From assembly GCF_018531495.1 (NCBI RefSeq), contig NZ_JAHDTI010000001.1:434001-498000 (forward strand): a stretch of DNA of 64,000 nt, given 5' to 3'. Below are positions 34,079 to 42,154 of the stretch, one piece after another. The position numbers and the translations under genes are program-made. Each line of letters opens with the position of its first letter. Position 1 is the first letter of the stretch. The notes under the pieces were generated by a model that saw nothing but the letters and a program-made list of their open reading frames with translations, searched no databases and was not told the origin of the DNA. The stretch is from Nonomuraea sediminis. Lineage in GTDB: Bacteria; Actinomycetota; Actinomycetes; Streptosporangiales; Streptosporangiaceae.

Positions 34079-35079
34079 GGGAGCACCGCCGTCGGCACCA
34101 CCTCGATGAGGAACTCGGGACGCAGCAGGGCCGAGCAGACGACCGAGGTGAGGGCGGGCTCGCCGGGGAAGTACTTCCGCCTCAGTTCCGCGGTCTCCGG
34201 ATACGCCGCCACACCGGCGGGTGTGACGTACTCGACCAGCCGTACCACGTCCTGCCCGGTCAGACCCGCCTCCCTGAGCACGGAGGCGATGGCGGCATAG
34301 GTGAACTCCGCCTGCGCGAGCAGGTCACCGTCGAAGATCGCGCGCTGTGTCGCCGGCTCCAGTGCGCCGAAACCGGACATGAACAGTGTGTTCCCGGCCG
34401 CCACGCCCGGTGCGTAGGTGAGCGTCTCGTAGCGTCGCCAGCCCGGATTGACGGTCCTGAGCGGCCGGCGGGAGGCGACGGCGTCGAGCGTGACCATGGC
34501 GCCCTCGGCCACCGGGTGGTCGACCAGGATGCCGGCGGCTCCCGGATGCACCCCCGCTCCTCCGAGCAGTTCCCTGCGCGGGCGCGCGCAGCGCGGATAC
34601 TCCGCACGCGTGGCGGTGGCCGTGTAGTCGATCGTCTGCACAAGCGCGTCCAGGCCGATGCCCGCCGCCTTGGCCAGCTCCGCGGCGATCTCCAGGCAGG
34701 AGCGGTACTGCTCGCGGAAGCCCGCGCCCAGGTCGGCGGCCACGATGCCGGGCAGGTAGACGATCTCGTCGGCCACAGTGACGACGCCGTGCGGCGTCCG
34801 GATGCGCCGGCCGCCCCCCGGGTACGCGGTCAGCTCGACCGCCGCGTGGGCCCCTTGATCAGGCAGGCCGGCAACGGCCACGGCCGAGAACGTGGCGTCC
34901 TCGGGCCACGCTCCCGCGGCCTCGGCCCCCGGCGCCACGTACTCCACCGCCTGGACCACGTCGCCGGGCGACAGTCCGAACCCGGCGAGCGTCTCCAGCG
35001 CCAGGGCGCGCGCCTCGGACCGCGTGGCTCCTGTCACTGCGGACAGCCGGGTCGTGCCGTGCGCGACAGTAGCGCTCAC
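34075..35079 (-). CDS. tandem Rid/YjgF-type protein
   Basis: 334 residues, GTG start coupled to the MmgE/PrpD stop. Two Rid-like halves: residues about 60-190 (IVYLPGIVAADLGAGFREQY) and 205-334 (RYETLTYAPGVAAGNTLFMSG, AEFTYAAIASVLREAGLTG). The Arg that binds imino acid carboxylates in RidA (in the usual PAR context) is replaced in both halves (HPGAAG, EPALTS), so enamine/imine deaminase activity is doubtful. It may bind or hydrolyse another reactive intermediate of the pathway. Confidence 0.75.
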   Translation of the reverse strand: MSATVAHGTTRLSAVTGATRSEARALALETLAGFGLSPGDVVQAVEYVAPGAEAAGAWPEDATFSAVAVAGLPDQGAHAAVELTAYPGGGRRIRTPHGVVTVADEIVYLPGIVAADLGAGFREQYRSCLEIAAELAKAAGIGLDALVQTIDYTATATRAEYPRCARPRRELLGGAGVHPGAAGILVDHPVAEGAMVTLDAVASRRPLRTVNPGWRRYETLTYAPGVAAGNTLFMSGFGALEPATQRAIFDGDLLAQAEFTYAAIASVLREAGLTGQDVVRLVEYVTPAGVAAYPETAELRRKYFPGEPALTSVVCSALLRPEFLIEVVPTAVLP

Positions 35080-36395
35080 GCCTGCGTCACCTCCTCCAGG
35101 TGGGCGACCAGCGGTCGCAACGTCGGCAGGTCGGGCAGGCGCGAGACGAGGTCGACCACCTGCTCCGTCACTCCGTTCGCCAGGGCCTTCTCCCGGACGA
35201 GCCGGTCGAGACCGGGATCGCCAGGGCCGCCCGCGCTGCGCGGCACCTCGGCCGTGCCCAGCCGCCCATCCGCGTAGCGCGCTTTCAGACGCCCAGGCTG
35301 GTCGGCGGCCACACCGGGGAACGGCGTCTCCACGTGCCTGATCCGTTCGGCGAGCGCCACCACCTCGGGCCGGTCCACGTCCTGGTAGGTGCGAACGGTG
35401 ACATCGCCGTCCAGCAGCATCGCCGCGACGCTCCACGGCAGGCTGAACTTCGCCTCGTACGGCGTGCGGGGCCGCGCCTTCCCTTGCCCGCACACGATCG
35501 CGGCCGCGTCGGGATGCACCTCGGCGACGATCTCCTCGAACGGCCCGCTGGGAAGCGTCCGCGCGGCGTCGAGCGCGGCGTGCAGGAGCTGGCAGGCCGG
35601 GTAGGGCTTGATCGTGATGTGCTCCACTTCCCAGCGATCGCCCAGGCCGGTCACCGGATCGACGCCCGGCCTGCCGAGCAGCGCACCGTAGAGCCCGTAC
35701 CGGCCTTCGAGCACGGTCGCGGGTCCGGTCGCTCCCGCCCTGGCCAGGCGGGCGGCCAGGATCGCCGCATGCGCTGCCAGCCCCGGATGCAACTGCTTGG
35801 TGGAGGCCCCGGTGTTGAGGAACTCCAGCAGGCCACCCGCCTGGCTGCCCGCGATGCCGAGCGCGTGTACGGCCTGGCCGGGCGGCATGCCGTACAGCCT
35901 GGTGGCCACGAGCGCGCCGGCGAGCACTCCGCAGGCCGACGTGGCGTGCAGGCCGCGCGCGTGGAACCCGTGCGGCACGGCGGCGCCCAGGCGGCAGATC
36001 GCCTCGTAGCCGGCGATCGCGGCGGCCAGCACCTCGGCACCGGACGCGCCGGTCTCCTCGCCCACCGCGAGCGCCACGGGAAGGACTGGCGAGGTCGCGT
36101 GCACGAGCCCGCCCGCGTGCGTGTCGTCGAAGTCCAGCGCGTGCATGAGTGCCCCGTTGGCCAGGGCGGCCGCGGCGGCGCCCACCCGCTGGGAGCAGCC
36201 GACGACCGTCGCCTCCTCCGGCCCGCCGAGCCCCAGCGCCACCTCCACCGCCGGCCGGCGGCCCGCCAGGCGTGCCGCCGCCGCGCAGCCGAGCCCGTCG
36301 AGCACGTGACGCAGGGCGGCGGCCCGCGCTCGCTCAGGAACCTGATCGAGCGTCAGCGCCATCCCCCACTCGGCCAGGCGCGTGGCGGCCGTCAT
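35076..36395 (-). CDS. MmgE/PrpD family protein 2
   Basis: 439 residues, ATG coupled to the CaiB stop. Motifs ALANGALMHALDFDDTH, HATSPVLPVALAVGE, GASTKQLHPGLAAHAAILAA, VLEGRYGLYGAL and ITIKPYPACQLLHAALDA define the family. Together with the protein at 26797 there are two paralogues in the island, perhaps acting on different hydroxy- or epimerisable acids. Confidence 0.87.
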   Translation of the reverse strand: MTAATRLAEWGMALTLDQVPERARAAALRHVLDGLGCAAAARLAGRRPAVEVALGLGGPEEATVVGCSQRVGAAAAALANGALMHALDFDDTHAGGLVHATSPVLPVALAVGEETGASGAEVLAAAIAGYEAICRLGAAVPHGFHARGLHATSACGVLAGALVATRLYGMPPGQAVHALGIAGSQAGGLLEFLNTGASTKQLHPGLAAHAAILAARLARAGATGPATVLEGRYGLYGALLGRPGVDPVTGLGDRWEVEHITIKPYPACQLLHAALDAARTLPSGPFEEIVAEVHPDAAAIVCGQGKARPRTPYEAKFSLPWSVAAMLLDGDVTVRTYQDVDRPEVVALAERIRHVETPFPGVAADQPGRLKARYADGRLGTAEVPRSAGGPGDPGLDRLVREKALANGVTEQVVDLVSRLPDLPTLRPLVAHLEEVTQA

Positions 36396-37618
36396 GCGGT
36401 CGCCCCGAACGCGCCGGCCGCGGCCAGCTCCGCGACGCGGTCCCGCGAGTAGCCGAGCAGGCCTCGAAGGATCTCCTCACCGTGTTCGCCCCGCTGCGGC
36501 GCCCGGCGGTGGGAGGCGGCCCGGGTGCCCACGCGGACCGGGGAGGCGAGCTGGCGGACGGTCCCGTACCGGGGGTGGGAGGTCTCCACCACGAGGCCGC
36601 GTGCCGCGGTGTGCTCCTCCGCCAACGCCTGCCGTACGTCGTTGACGGGGCCGCACGGGATCCCGGCGGGATGGAGCTCGGCCAGCCACTCGGCCACCGT
36701 GCACCGGCGGAAGAGCTCCACGAGCCGCGGCAGCAGGGTGCCCGCGTGACGGCGGCGATCGGCGAAGCCGGCGTAGCGCGGATCGTCGGCGAACCCGCCC
36801 TCGAGCCCGGCGGCATCGGCGTGGCGGTCGAGGATGGCCGCCAGCCGCCGCCAGAACTTCTCCTTCGCGCACCCCACCACCAGCCAGCCGTCGGCCGCCT
36901 CGAAGTTCTGGAAGGGCACCAGCGAGGGATGCGCCGAGCCTGCCGTCCGCGCGGGGGTGTAGCCGGTATTGAGCGCCCAGGTCCCCACGTAGGTGAGCAT
37001 CCCGATCGCGGTGTCGTAGAGAGACAGGTCGCAGTCCATGCCCAATCCGTCGCGGCGGGCGGCGTGCACGCCCGCGAGCAGCGCCAGCGCGGCGACCAGG
37101 CCGCCGGAGTAGTCGACCAGCGACAGGCCCGACTTGGCCGGCGGCCCGGACGGCTCGCCGGTCAGCTCCATCCATCCGGCCAGTCCCTGCAGGATGTAGT
37201 CGTAGCCGGGCTCGGAGGCCCGCGGCCCGTTCATGCCGAAGCCGGTCAGCGAGCAGCACACCACGCGCGGGTTGACGTGCTTGAGGTCGTCGTAGAGGAG
37301 CCGAATCCTGGCCGGCACATCGCCGCGCAGGTTGGAGTAGACCGCGTCGCCGTGCCGTACGAGGTCCTCGAACACCTGCCGGCCGGCGGGGACGGACAGG
37401 TCGAGGGAGACGGACTTCTTGTTCCGGTTGAACGTCTCGAAGAACAGCGAGTCCTCGTCCTCGGCATACGGCGGCACGTACCTGCCCACGTCTCCCCCGA
37501 CCCGCGGATCCTCGATCTTGATGATCTCGGCCCCCAGGTCGGCGAGGTGGACGCTGCCGAACGGGCCGGCTCCGTACTGCTCCAGGCTGATGACGCGGAC
37601 GTCCTGCAGCGGTCTCAT
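36392..37618 (-). CDS. CaiB/BaiF family CoA-transferase
   Basis: 408 residues, ATG coupled to the LLM stop. RVISLEQYGAGPFGSVHLADLGAEIIKIEDP is the family N-terminus and the FNRNKKSVSLDL block with LTGFGMNGP also fits; the catalytic Asp follows SLVDYSGGLVAAL or the DCDLSLYDTAIGML segment. Class III transferases move CoA between acids through mixed anhydrides. It may load a dicarboxylate or recycle CoA from a late product. Confidence 0.9.
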   Translation of the reverse strand: MRPLQDVRVISLEQYGAGPFGSVHLADLGAEIIKIEDPRVGGDVGRYVPPYAEDEDSLFFETFNRNKKSVSLDLSVPAGRQVFEDLVRHGDAVYSNLRGDVPARIRLLYDDLKHVNPRVVCCSLTGFGMNGPRASEPGYDYILQGLAGWMELTGEPSGPPAKSGLSLVDYSGGLVAALALLAGVHAARRDGLGMDCDLSLYDTAIGMLTYVGTWALNTGYTPARTAGSAHPSLVPFQNFEAADGWLVVGCAKEKFWRRLAAILDRHADAAGLEGGFADDPRYAGFADRRRHAGTLLPRLVELFRRCTVAEWLAELHPAGIPCGPVNDVRQALAEEHTAARGLVVETSHPRYGTVRQLASPVRVGTRAASHRRAPQRGEHGEEILRGLLGYSRDRVAELAAAGAFGATA

Positions 37619-38598
37619 GTCAGCGTCCCGATGAGGTCGATGATGCGGGCCTGGTTGGCCCGGATGTCCTCCGGCGCGTTGCCGTACACCGCGGGGGTGA
37701 GCTTGACGGTGGTGGCCAGCCCTCGATAGGCGGCCACACGCTCGGCCACCTGGTCGGGCGTTCCGGTCAGCACGAGCGGCTCGATCATGTGATCGGGTAC
37801 GGCGGGCCGCTCCCCCGCCCGGAAGGCCGCCACGGCGCTCGCGTGCTCCTCGGCCAGGCCGTGGAAGGCGAAGAAGTCCTTGTAGGTGGCGACGGAGGCG
37901 TAGAACGCCAGCGTCCCGGCCGCGCGGCGGCGGGCGGAGACCGGGTCGTCGTCGATCGAGCAGCAGGCGGAGACCACCACGTCGAAGCCGTCGGGCCGGG
38001 CGTCCAGGTTGGGCATGACGTGATCGCGCAGGTAGGCGGGCGAGCAGAGCTCGTGCGAGATCCACCCGTCCGCCAGCCGCCCGGCCATCCGGGTGAGCTG
38101 GGGGCCGACGGCCGCCAGGTAGATGGGGATCCGGGTGCGCATCGGCCGGTAGGGCCTGCGGAAGCCCCTGATCCGCAGGCGCTGCCAGTCGCCCGAGTAC
38201 TCCAGCGGCTCGCCCGTGTGCGCCTTGGCGATGATCGTCCTGATCACCTCGACCGCCTCGCGGAGCTGCGCGAGGGGCTTCTCCCAGACAGCGTTGTGCC
38301 AGTTCTCGTTGAGCCTGCGCGCGCCCGACCCCAGCCCGAGGATGAATCTGCCGCCGGTGAGCTCATCCAGGTCGAGCGCCTCGAGAGCGGTCACCATCGG
38401 GCTTCGGGTGAAGGCCAGGGCGATGGCCGTCCCGACCGCCGCTCCCGGCACCCCCGTGGCCACTGCGGCGGCGGCGACGGTGGCGCTGCGGTGCAGTTCG
38501 GGGACCCAGATGACCTCCGCACCCGCATCCCGCGCCGCGCGGGCGGCCGCGGTCAGCTCGGCGAGCGTCTCTCCCCACGGCCCGTAGGTGATCCTCAC
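37615..38598 (-). CDS. LLM class (luciferase-like) F420/FMN-dependent oxidoreductase
   Basis: 327 residues, GTG start coupled to the MaoC stop. Luciferase-like TIM barrel with LDLDELTGGRFILGLGSGAR, RIPIYLAAVGPQLTRMAGRLADGWI and the C-terminal LTGTPDQVAERVAAYRG. In actinobacteria this subgroup usually uses F420. It could oxidise a hydroxyl group or oxygenate/cleave a C-N bond. The context cannot distinguish a dehydrogenase from a monooxygenase. Confidence 0.87.
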   Translation of the reverse strand: MRITYGPWGETLAELTAAARAARDAGAEVIWVPELHRSATVAAAAVATGVPGAAVGTAIALAFTRSPMVTALEALDLDELTGGRFILGLGSGARRLNENWHNAVWEKPLAQLREAVEVIRTIIAKAHTGEPLEYSGDWQRLRIRGFRRPYRPMRTRIPIYLAAVGPQLTRMAGRLADGWISHELCSPAYLRDHVMPNLDARPDGFDVVVSACCSIDDDPVSARRRAAGTLAFYASVATYKDFFAFHGLAEEHASAVAAFRAGERPAVPDHMIEPLVLTGTPDQVAERVAAYRGLATTVKLTPAVYGNAPEDIRANQARIIDLIGTLT

Positions 38599-39089
38599 AG
38601 AGGGCCGCCCTTCGCCTGGGGGAAGTAGCCCTTGTCATGCGGTGCGTCCCGCTTGTACACCATGACGGTCCGGCGCCAGGACATGATCTCGTCGCCCTCC
38701 TGGTTGAGCCCCCGGGTGCGGCAGCTCACGATGCCCGCGTACGGGCGCGACCGGGATTCGCGCTTGTCCGTGACCACGGATTCCGCGTAGACCGTGTCAC
38801 CTGCGAAGACGGGGTGGCTGAGCTTGATCTCTTCCCAGCCCAGGTTCATGATCGCGGTCTGGCTCATGTCGATCACCGACAGGCCCAGCACGATCGCCAC
38901 GGTCAGCCCGGAGTTCACGACGGGCTGGCCGCTCGGGGACGTGGCGGCGAAGTGGGCGTTGAAGTGGTTCTGGTTGGTGTTCATGGTCAGCAACGTGAAC
39001 CAGGTGTTGTCGGCCTCGCTGATCGTGCGGCCCAGGGGGTGCTGGTAGACCTCGCCGACGGTGAAGTCCTCGTAGTAACGGCCGATCAA
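38595..39089 (-). CDS. MaoC family dehydratase (mesaconyl-CoA hydratase-like)
   Basis: 164 residues, TTG start (39089) with GGAG six nt upstream. YYEDFTVGEVYQHPLGRTISEADNTWFTLLTMNTNQNHFNAHFA is the long MaoC block (here given by its span, residues 5-48) with catalytic Asp/His, and VFAGDTVYAESVVTDKRESRSRP follows. Relatives hydrate mesaconyl-CoA or other branched enoyl-CoA. It is the first gene of the 12-gene operon and lies behind the GntR and IclR sites. Confidence 0.88.
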   Translation of the reverse strand: MIGRYYEDFTVGEVYQHPLGRTISEADNTWFTLLTMNTNQNHFNAHFAATSPSGQPVVNSGLTVAIVLGLSVIDMSQTAIMNLGWEEIKLSHPVFAGDTVYAESVVTDKRESRSRPYAGIVSCRTRGLNQEGDEIMSWRRTVMVYKRDAPHDKGYFPQAKGGPL

Positions 39090-39108
39090 GGCGGCTCCTC
39101 GCTCTCAG

Positions 39109-39136
39109 CGTCAGACGCCACCGTAATAGTCTGACG
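39109..39136. promoter_or_regulatory. putative GntR site 2 (inverted repeat)
   Basis: CGTCAGAC (39109-39116) and GTCTGACG (39129-39136) form a perfect 8-bp inverted repeat with 12-nt spacer. The right arm with TTTT is the reverse complement of the element at the GntR promoter (21304-21315). It lies just upstream of the 12-gene operon. Confidence 0.6.
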
Positions 39137-39176
39137 TTTTGCGGTCAACGCTTGCACGGCCGCCTTCGACGCTCTA

Positions 39177-39195
39177 TGTTCCGAAGATCGGAACG
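39177..39195. promoter_or_regulatory. putative IclR site 5
   Basis: TGTTCCGAAGATCGGAACG contains the perfect repeat GTTCCGA/TCGGAAC and matches the site at 28186 outside the 5-nt spacer in all but the last base. It serves the plus-strand operon and possibly the divergent one. Confidence 0.65.
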
Positions 39196-39217
39196 TTGTT
39201 TCGCATGAGGAGGCGTC

Positions 39218-39271
39218 GTGACGAGGTCGGCCGAGCAGGCCACCTGCATCGGCGGGGACTGGCTCGCGTGA
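39218..39271 (+). CDS. 17-codon mini-ORF coupled to the nitrilase gene
   Basis: GTG 39218 follows GAGGAGG with good spacing, while the nitrilase GTG (39268) has no site of its own. The mini-ORF (MTRSAEQATCIGGDWLA) ends in TGA overlapping that GTG, so it probably permits translational coupling. Its C-terminus looks like the IGGEW start of aldehyde dehydrogenases, which is what the downstream dehydrogenase lacks, so it may be a displaced remnant. Confidence 0.45.
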   Translation: MTRSAEQATCIGGDWLA

Positions 39272-40269
39272 CCGCCTACCGCGCCCTCGCCCTGCAGTTG
39301 GCCACCCGGGCCATCACCGCACGCGAGCAGATCGACGACGCGATCGCGCGGGCCGAGAAGCAGGTGCGCGGTGCGCGCGCGTGGCTCGGGCCGGATCTGC
39401 GACTGGTGGTGCTGCCCGAATACGTGCTGACCGGCTTCCCGATGGGACACGGCGTGGCCCGGTGGCGTGAGCTGGCCTGCCTGGCACCCGGCGGGCCGGA
39501 GTACGCCGCGCTCGGAAGGGTGGCCGCAGAGCATGAGGTCTTCCTGTCGGGCAACGCCTACGAGAGCGACCCGCACTTCCCCGACCTGTACTTCCAGGCC
39601 TCCTTCATCATCGACCCGTCCGGCGAGGTGATCCTCCGCTACCGGCGGCTGCACTCCATGTACTCCCCCACCCCCTACGACGTGTGGGGCCGCTACCTGG
39701 AGGTGTACGGCATCGACGCGGTCTTCCCGGTGGCCCGCACCGAGCTGGGCAACCTGGCGTGCATCGCCTCGGAGGAGATCCTCTACCCCGAGTTGGCGCG
39801 GGCGCTGGCGTTGCGCGGCGCGGAGGTCTTCTGCCACTCCACCTCCGAGGCCTCGGCTCCCGAGCTGACCCCCAAGGCGGTCGGGCGGCGGGCCCGCGCC
39901 CTGGAGAACCTCGCCTACGTGGTCAGCGCCAACTCCGGCGGCCTGGACGGGATACCGATCCCGCGCGACTCCACGAACGGCGGCTCGGAGCTGATCGACT
40001 TCCAGGGCCGCGTGATGGCGGTCGCGGGGCCCGGGGAGTCGCTGGTGGCCGCCGCCGAGCTGGATCTTGCCGCCCTGCGCAGGGCGCGGTCCCGGCCCGG
40101 CATGGCCAACCTGCCCGCGCGCGTCAAGACCATGCTCTGGGCCGAGGAGTACGGCCGGCACGACGGAGAGCGACCCAACGGGCTGGCGGACCGGATCCCC
40201 GATCGGGCATGGTTCACCCGGCGGCAACAGGAGGTCATCGATGCGCGTACGCAACCCGCTGACCGGTGA
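39268..40269 (+). CDS. nitrilase superfamily carbon-nitrogen hydrolase
   Basis: 333 residues from GTG 39268 (VTAYRALALQL). The catalytic Glu is in LVVLPEYVLTG and the Cys in GNLACIASEEILYPELARALALRGAEV. The position normally held by Lys (YRK-x-H) reads YRRLHSMY, so the third residue of the E-K-C triad may be Arg. Amidase/formamidase-like substrates are usual; the missing Lys leaves activity open. It overlaps the aldehyde dehydrogenase gene by 29 nt and follows the IclR-type site. Confidence 0.82.
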   Translation: MTAYRALALQLATRAITAREQIDDAIARAEKQVRGARAWLGPDLRLVVLPEYVLTGFPMGHGVARWRELACLAPGGPEYAALGRVAAEHEVFLSGNAYESDPHFPDLYFQASFIIDPSGEVILRYRRLHSMYSPTPYDVWGRYLEVYGIDAVFPVARTELGNLACIASEEILYPELARALALRGAEVFCHSTSEASAPELTPKAVGRRARALENLAYVVSANSGGLDGIPIPRDSTNGGSELIDFQGRVMAVAGPGESLVAAAELDLAALRRARSRPGMANLPARVKTMLWAEEYGRHDGERPNGLADRIPDRAWFTRRQQEVIDARTQPADR

Positions 40270-41605
40270 GACCGAGCGGGACCTGCGCCCGCCCGCGGAT
40301 CTGCCGTCGGTGGCCCGTGAGCTCCGTGCCGGGCAACCCGCGTGGGCGGCGGCGGACCGCACCGAGGGCCTCACGGCGTTCGCCCGTGCCCTCGCCCAGG
40401 ATTCCGGAGTGGTCGAGGCGTTGGTCGCCGACACGGGCCGGCGCATCGAGTCGGAGCTGGAACACCGGCTGGTGGTGGCCATGATCGAGCGGTGGGCCGC
40501 CCAGTCTCCGGGGCTTCTGACGATGCCGCCGGAGCGGGCTTCCGCCGCTGTGCCGTACGTGACTCTGGGCGGGGGCTGGCGACCGTACGAGCTGGTGGGG
40601 GTCATCAGCCCGTGGAACTTCCCTCTGCTGCTCTGCCTCATCGACGCCATCCCGGCGCTCGCGGCCGGCTGCGCCGTGCTCGTGAAACCGAGCGAGGTGA
40701 CACCCCGCTTCATCGAGCCGCTCATGCGGCTGGTTCCCGAGGGCGTGCCGCTCCGGGTGATCGAGGGCGACGGCGAGACGGGCGCGGAGCTGGTCGGGCT
40801 GGTCGACGCGGTGGCCTTCACCGGCTCCGTGCCGACCGGGCGAGCGGTCGCCGAGGCCGCGGCCAGAGCGTTCATCCCGGCCTTCCTGGAGCTGGGCGGG
40901 AAGGATCCCGCGATCGTGCTGCCCGGAGCGGATCTGGATCGGGCCACGTCGGCGATCTTGTGGGGCGGCACCGCGAACGCGGGCCAGTCGTGCCTGTCGA
41001 TCGAACGCGTCTACGTGGCGCGCGAACTCCACGACGACTTCGTGACCATGCTCGCCGCCAAGGCCGCCACGACCGGCCTGGTGTGCGAGGGAGGCCCCAT
41101 CGGCCCGCTGATCGATCCGGCCCAGGCGACGGTGATCGAGCGCCATCTGGACGACGCCGTCGCCAAGGGTGCCACCGTCCACACCGGCGGAGCGATCGAA
41201 CGGCACGGCGGCGGCCGTTGGTGCCGCCCCACCGTCGTCAGCGGTGTCGACCACGGCATGCTCGTCATGACCGAGGAGACCTTCGGCCCGATCCTGCCCA
41301 TCATGCCGTTCGATACGGTCGAGGAGGCGATCACCCTGGCCAACGACACCGACTACGGGCTGTCGGCCTCCGTCTTCGGCCCCACGGAGCAGGCGGCCAG
41401 ATCCGTGGCAGAGCATCTCGACGCCGGAGCGATCAGCGTCAACGACGCCGCCCTCACCGCTGTCATCCAGGAGGGCGAGAAGAACTCTTTCAAGCTCTCC
41501 GGGATGGGCGGATCCCGCATGGGCCCCGCCGCCCTGCGCCGCTTCCTGCGGCGCACCTCATACCTCGTCAACCGGTCAGCCGACCCGAACCCCTGGTGGT
41601 ATTGA
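40241..41605 (+). CDS. aldehyde dehydrogenase family protein, short N-terminus
   Basis: 454 residues, ATG with AGGAGG. Motifs: GVISPWNFPLLL, VLVKPSEVTPRFIEP, FTGSVPTGRAV, ELGGKDPAIVL, GQSCLSIERVYV (catalytic Cys) and EETFGPILPIM. The protein begins at VRNPLTGE, so the usual 20-25 residues with an IGGEW strand are missing; a similar motif sits in the mini-ORF at 39218. It would oxidise an aldehyde intermediate to an acid with NAD(P)+. Confidence 0.88.
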   Translation: MRVRNPLTGETERDLRPPADLPSVARELRAGQPAWAAADRTEGLTAFARALAQDSGVVEALVADTGRRIESELEHRLVVAMIERWAAQSPGLLTMPPERASAAVPYVTLGGGWRPYELVGVISPWNFPLLLCLIDAIPALAAGCAVLVKPSEVTPRFIEPLMRLVPEGVPLRVIEGDGETGAELVGLVDAVAFTGSVPTGRAVAEAAARAFIPAFLELGGKDPAIVLPGADLDRATSAILWGGTANAGQSCLSIERVYVARELHDDFVTMLAAKAATTGLVCEGGPIGPLIDPAQATVIERHLDDAVAKGATVHTGGAIERHGGGRWCRPTVVSGVDHGMLVMTEETFGPILPIMPFDTVEEAITLANDTDYGLSASVFGPTEQAARSVAEHLDAGAISVNDAALTAVIQEGEKNSFKLSGMGGSRMGPAALRRFLRRTSYLVNRSADPNPWWY

Positions 41606-41608
41606 AAT

Positions 41609-42061
41609 ATGGGCATCAAAGAGGACATGCCGCTGCTGGCCCGCCACGAGGGCGAGTGGTCCGGCACCTACACCGTCGTCTCCCCCGACGGCACCGTCAT
41701 CGACCACCACGCCTCGCACCTGACGTGCTCCTTCCCTGATGACGGCGGCCACGACTACTACCAGGTCAACCGCTACACCTGGCCCGACGGCCGCACCGAG
41801 GAACACCGCTTTCCCGGCACCTACCTCGGCAACGGCCGGATGGGCTTCGACACCGAGCGCATCAAGGGCGAGACCTGGGAGCTGGACGAGCGCGCGATCT
41901 ACCTGCACTGGTACTACAAGGCGGAGGGGGTCGACGTGCAGCTGTTCGAGCTCATCGTGCTGAGCGACGACGGCAGGCACCGCAACCGTGTCTGGCAGTG
42001 GATCAGGGACGGCGTCTGCTTCCAGCGCACCCTCATCAACGAGACCCGAGACGGAGCATGA
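41609..42061 (+). CDS. DUF3598-like calycin-type protein
   Basis: 150 residues. Starts MGIKEDMPLLARHEGEWSG and has repeating beta-strands (DYYQVNRYTWPDGRTEEHRFPGTYL, MGFDTERIKGETWELDER) typical of a small lipocalin/calycin barrel that may bind a hydrophobic ligand. Lies 3 nt after the aldehyde dehydrogenase stop, so it belongs to the same operon. Function unknown. Confidence 0.72.
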   Translation: MGIKEDMPLLARHEGEWSGTYTVVSPDGTVIDHHASHLTCSFPDDGGHDYYQVNRYTWPDGRTEEHRFPGTYLGNGRMGFDTERIKGETWELDERAIYLHWYYKAEGVDVQLFELIVLSDDGRHRNRVWQWIRDGVCFQRTLINETRDGA

Positions 42062-42137
42062 CCGTGATCTCGCGTCCGTAGCGGTATCTCGGTTCGACCC
42101 GTCTTCGCCCAGATATGTGCCGCGAAGGCCGTTCGTC

Positions 42138-42154
42138 TACAATATCCGCTTATG
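42138..42154 (+). promoter_or_regulatory. promoter for a leaderless M20 transcript
   Basis: TACAATATCCGCTTATGG (42138-42155): the -10-like element ends 6 nt before ATG 42152, and there is no ribosome-binding site, so the mRNA is probably leaderless. ACAATATCCGCTTATGG differs from the dimethylargininase promoter string only at two positions. The -35 is weak. Confidence 0.6.
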
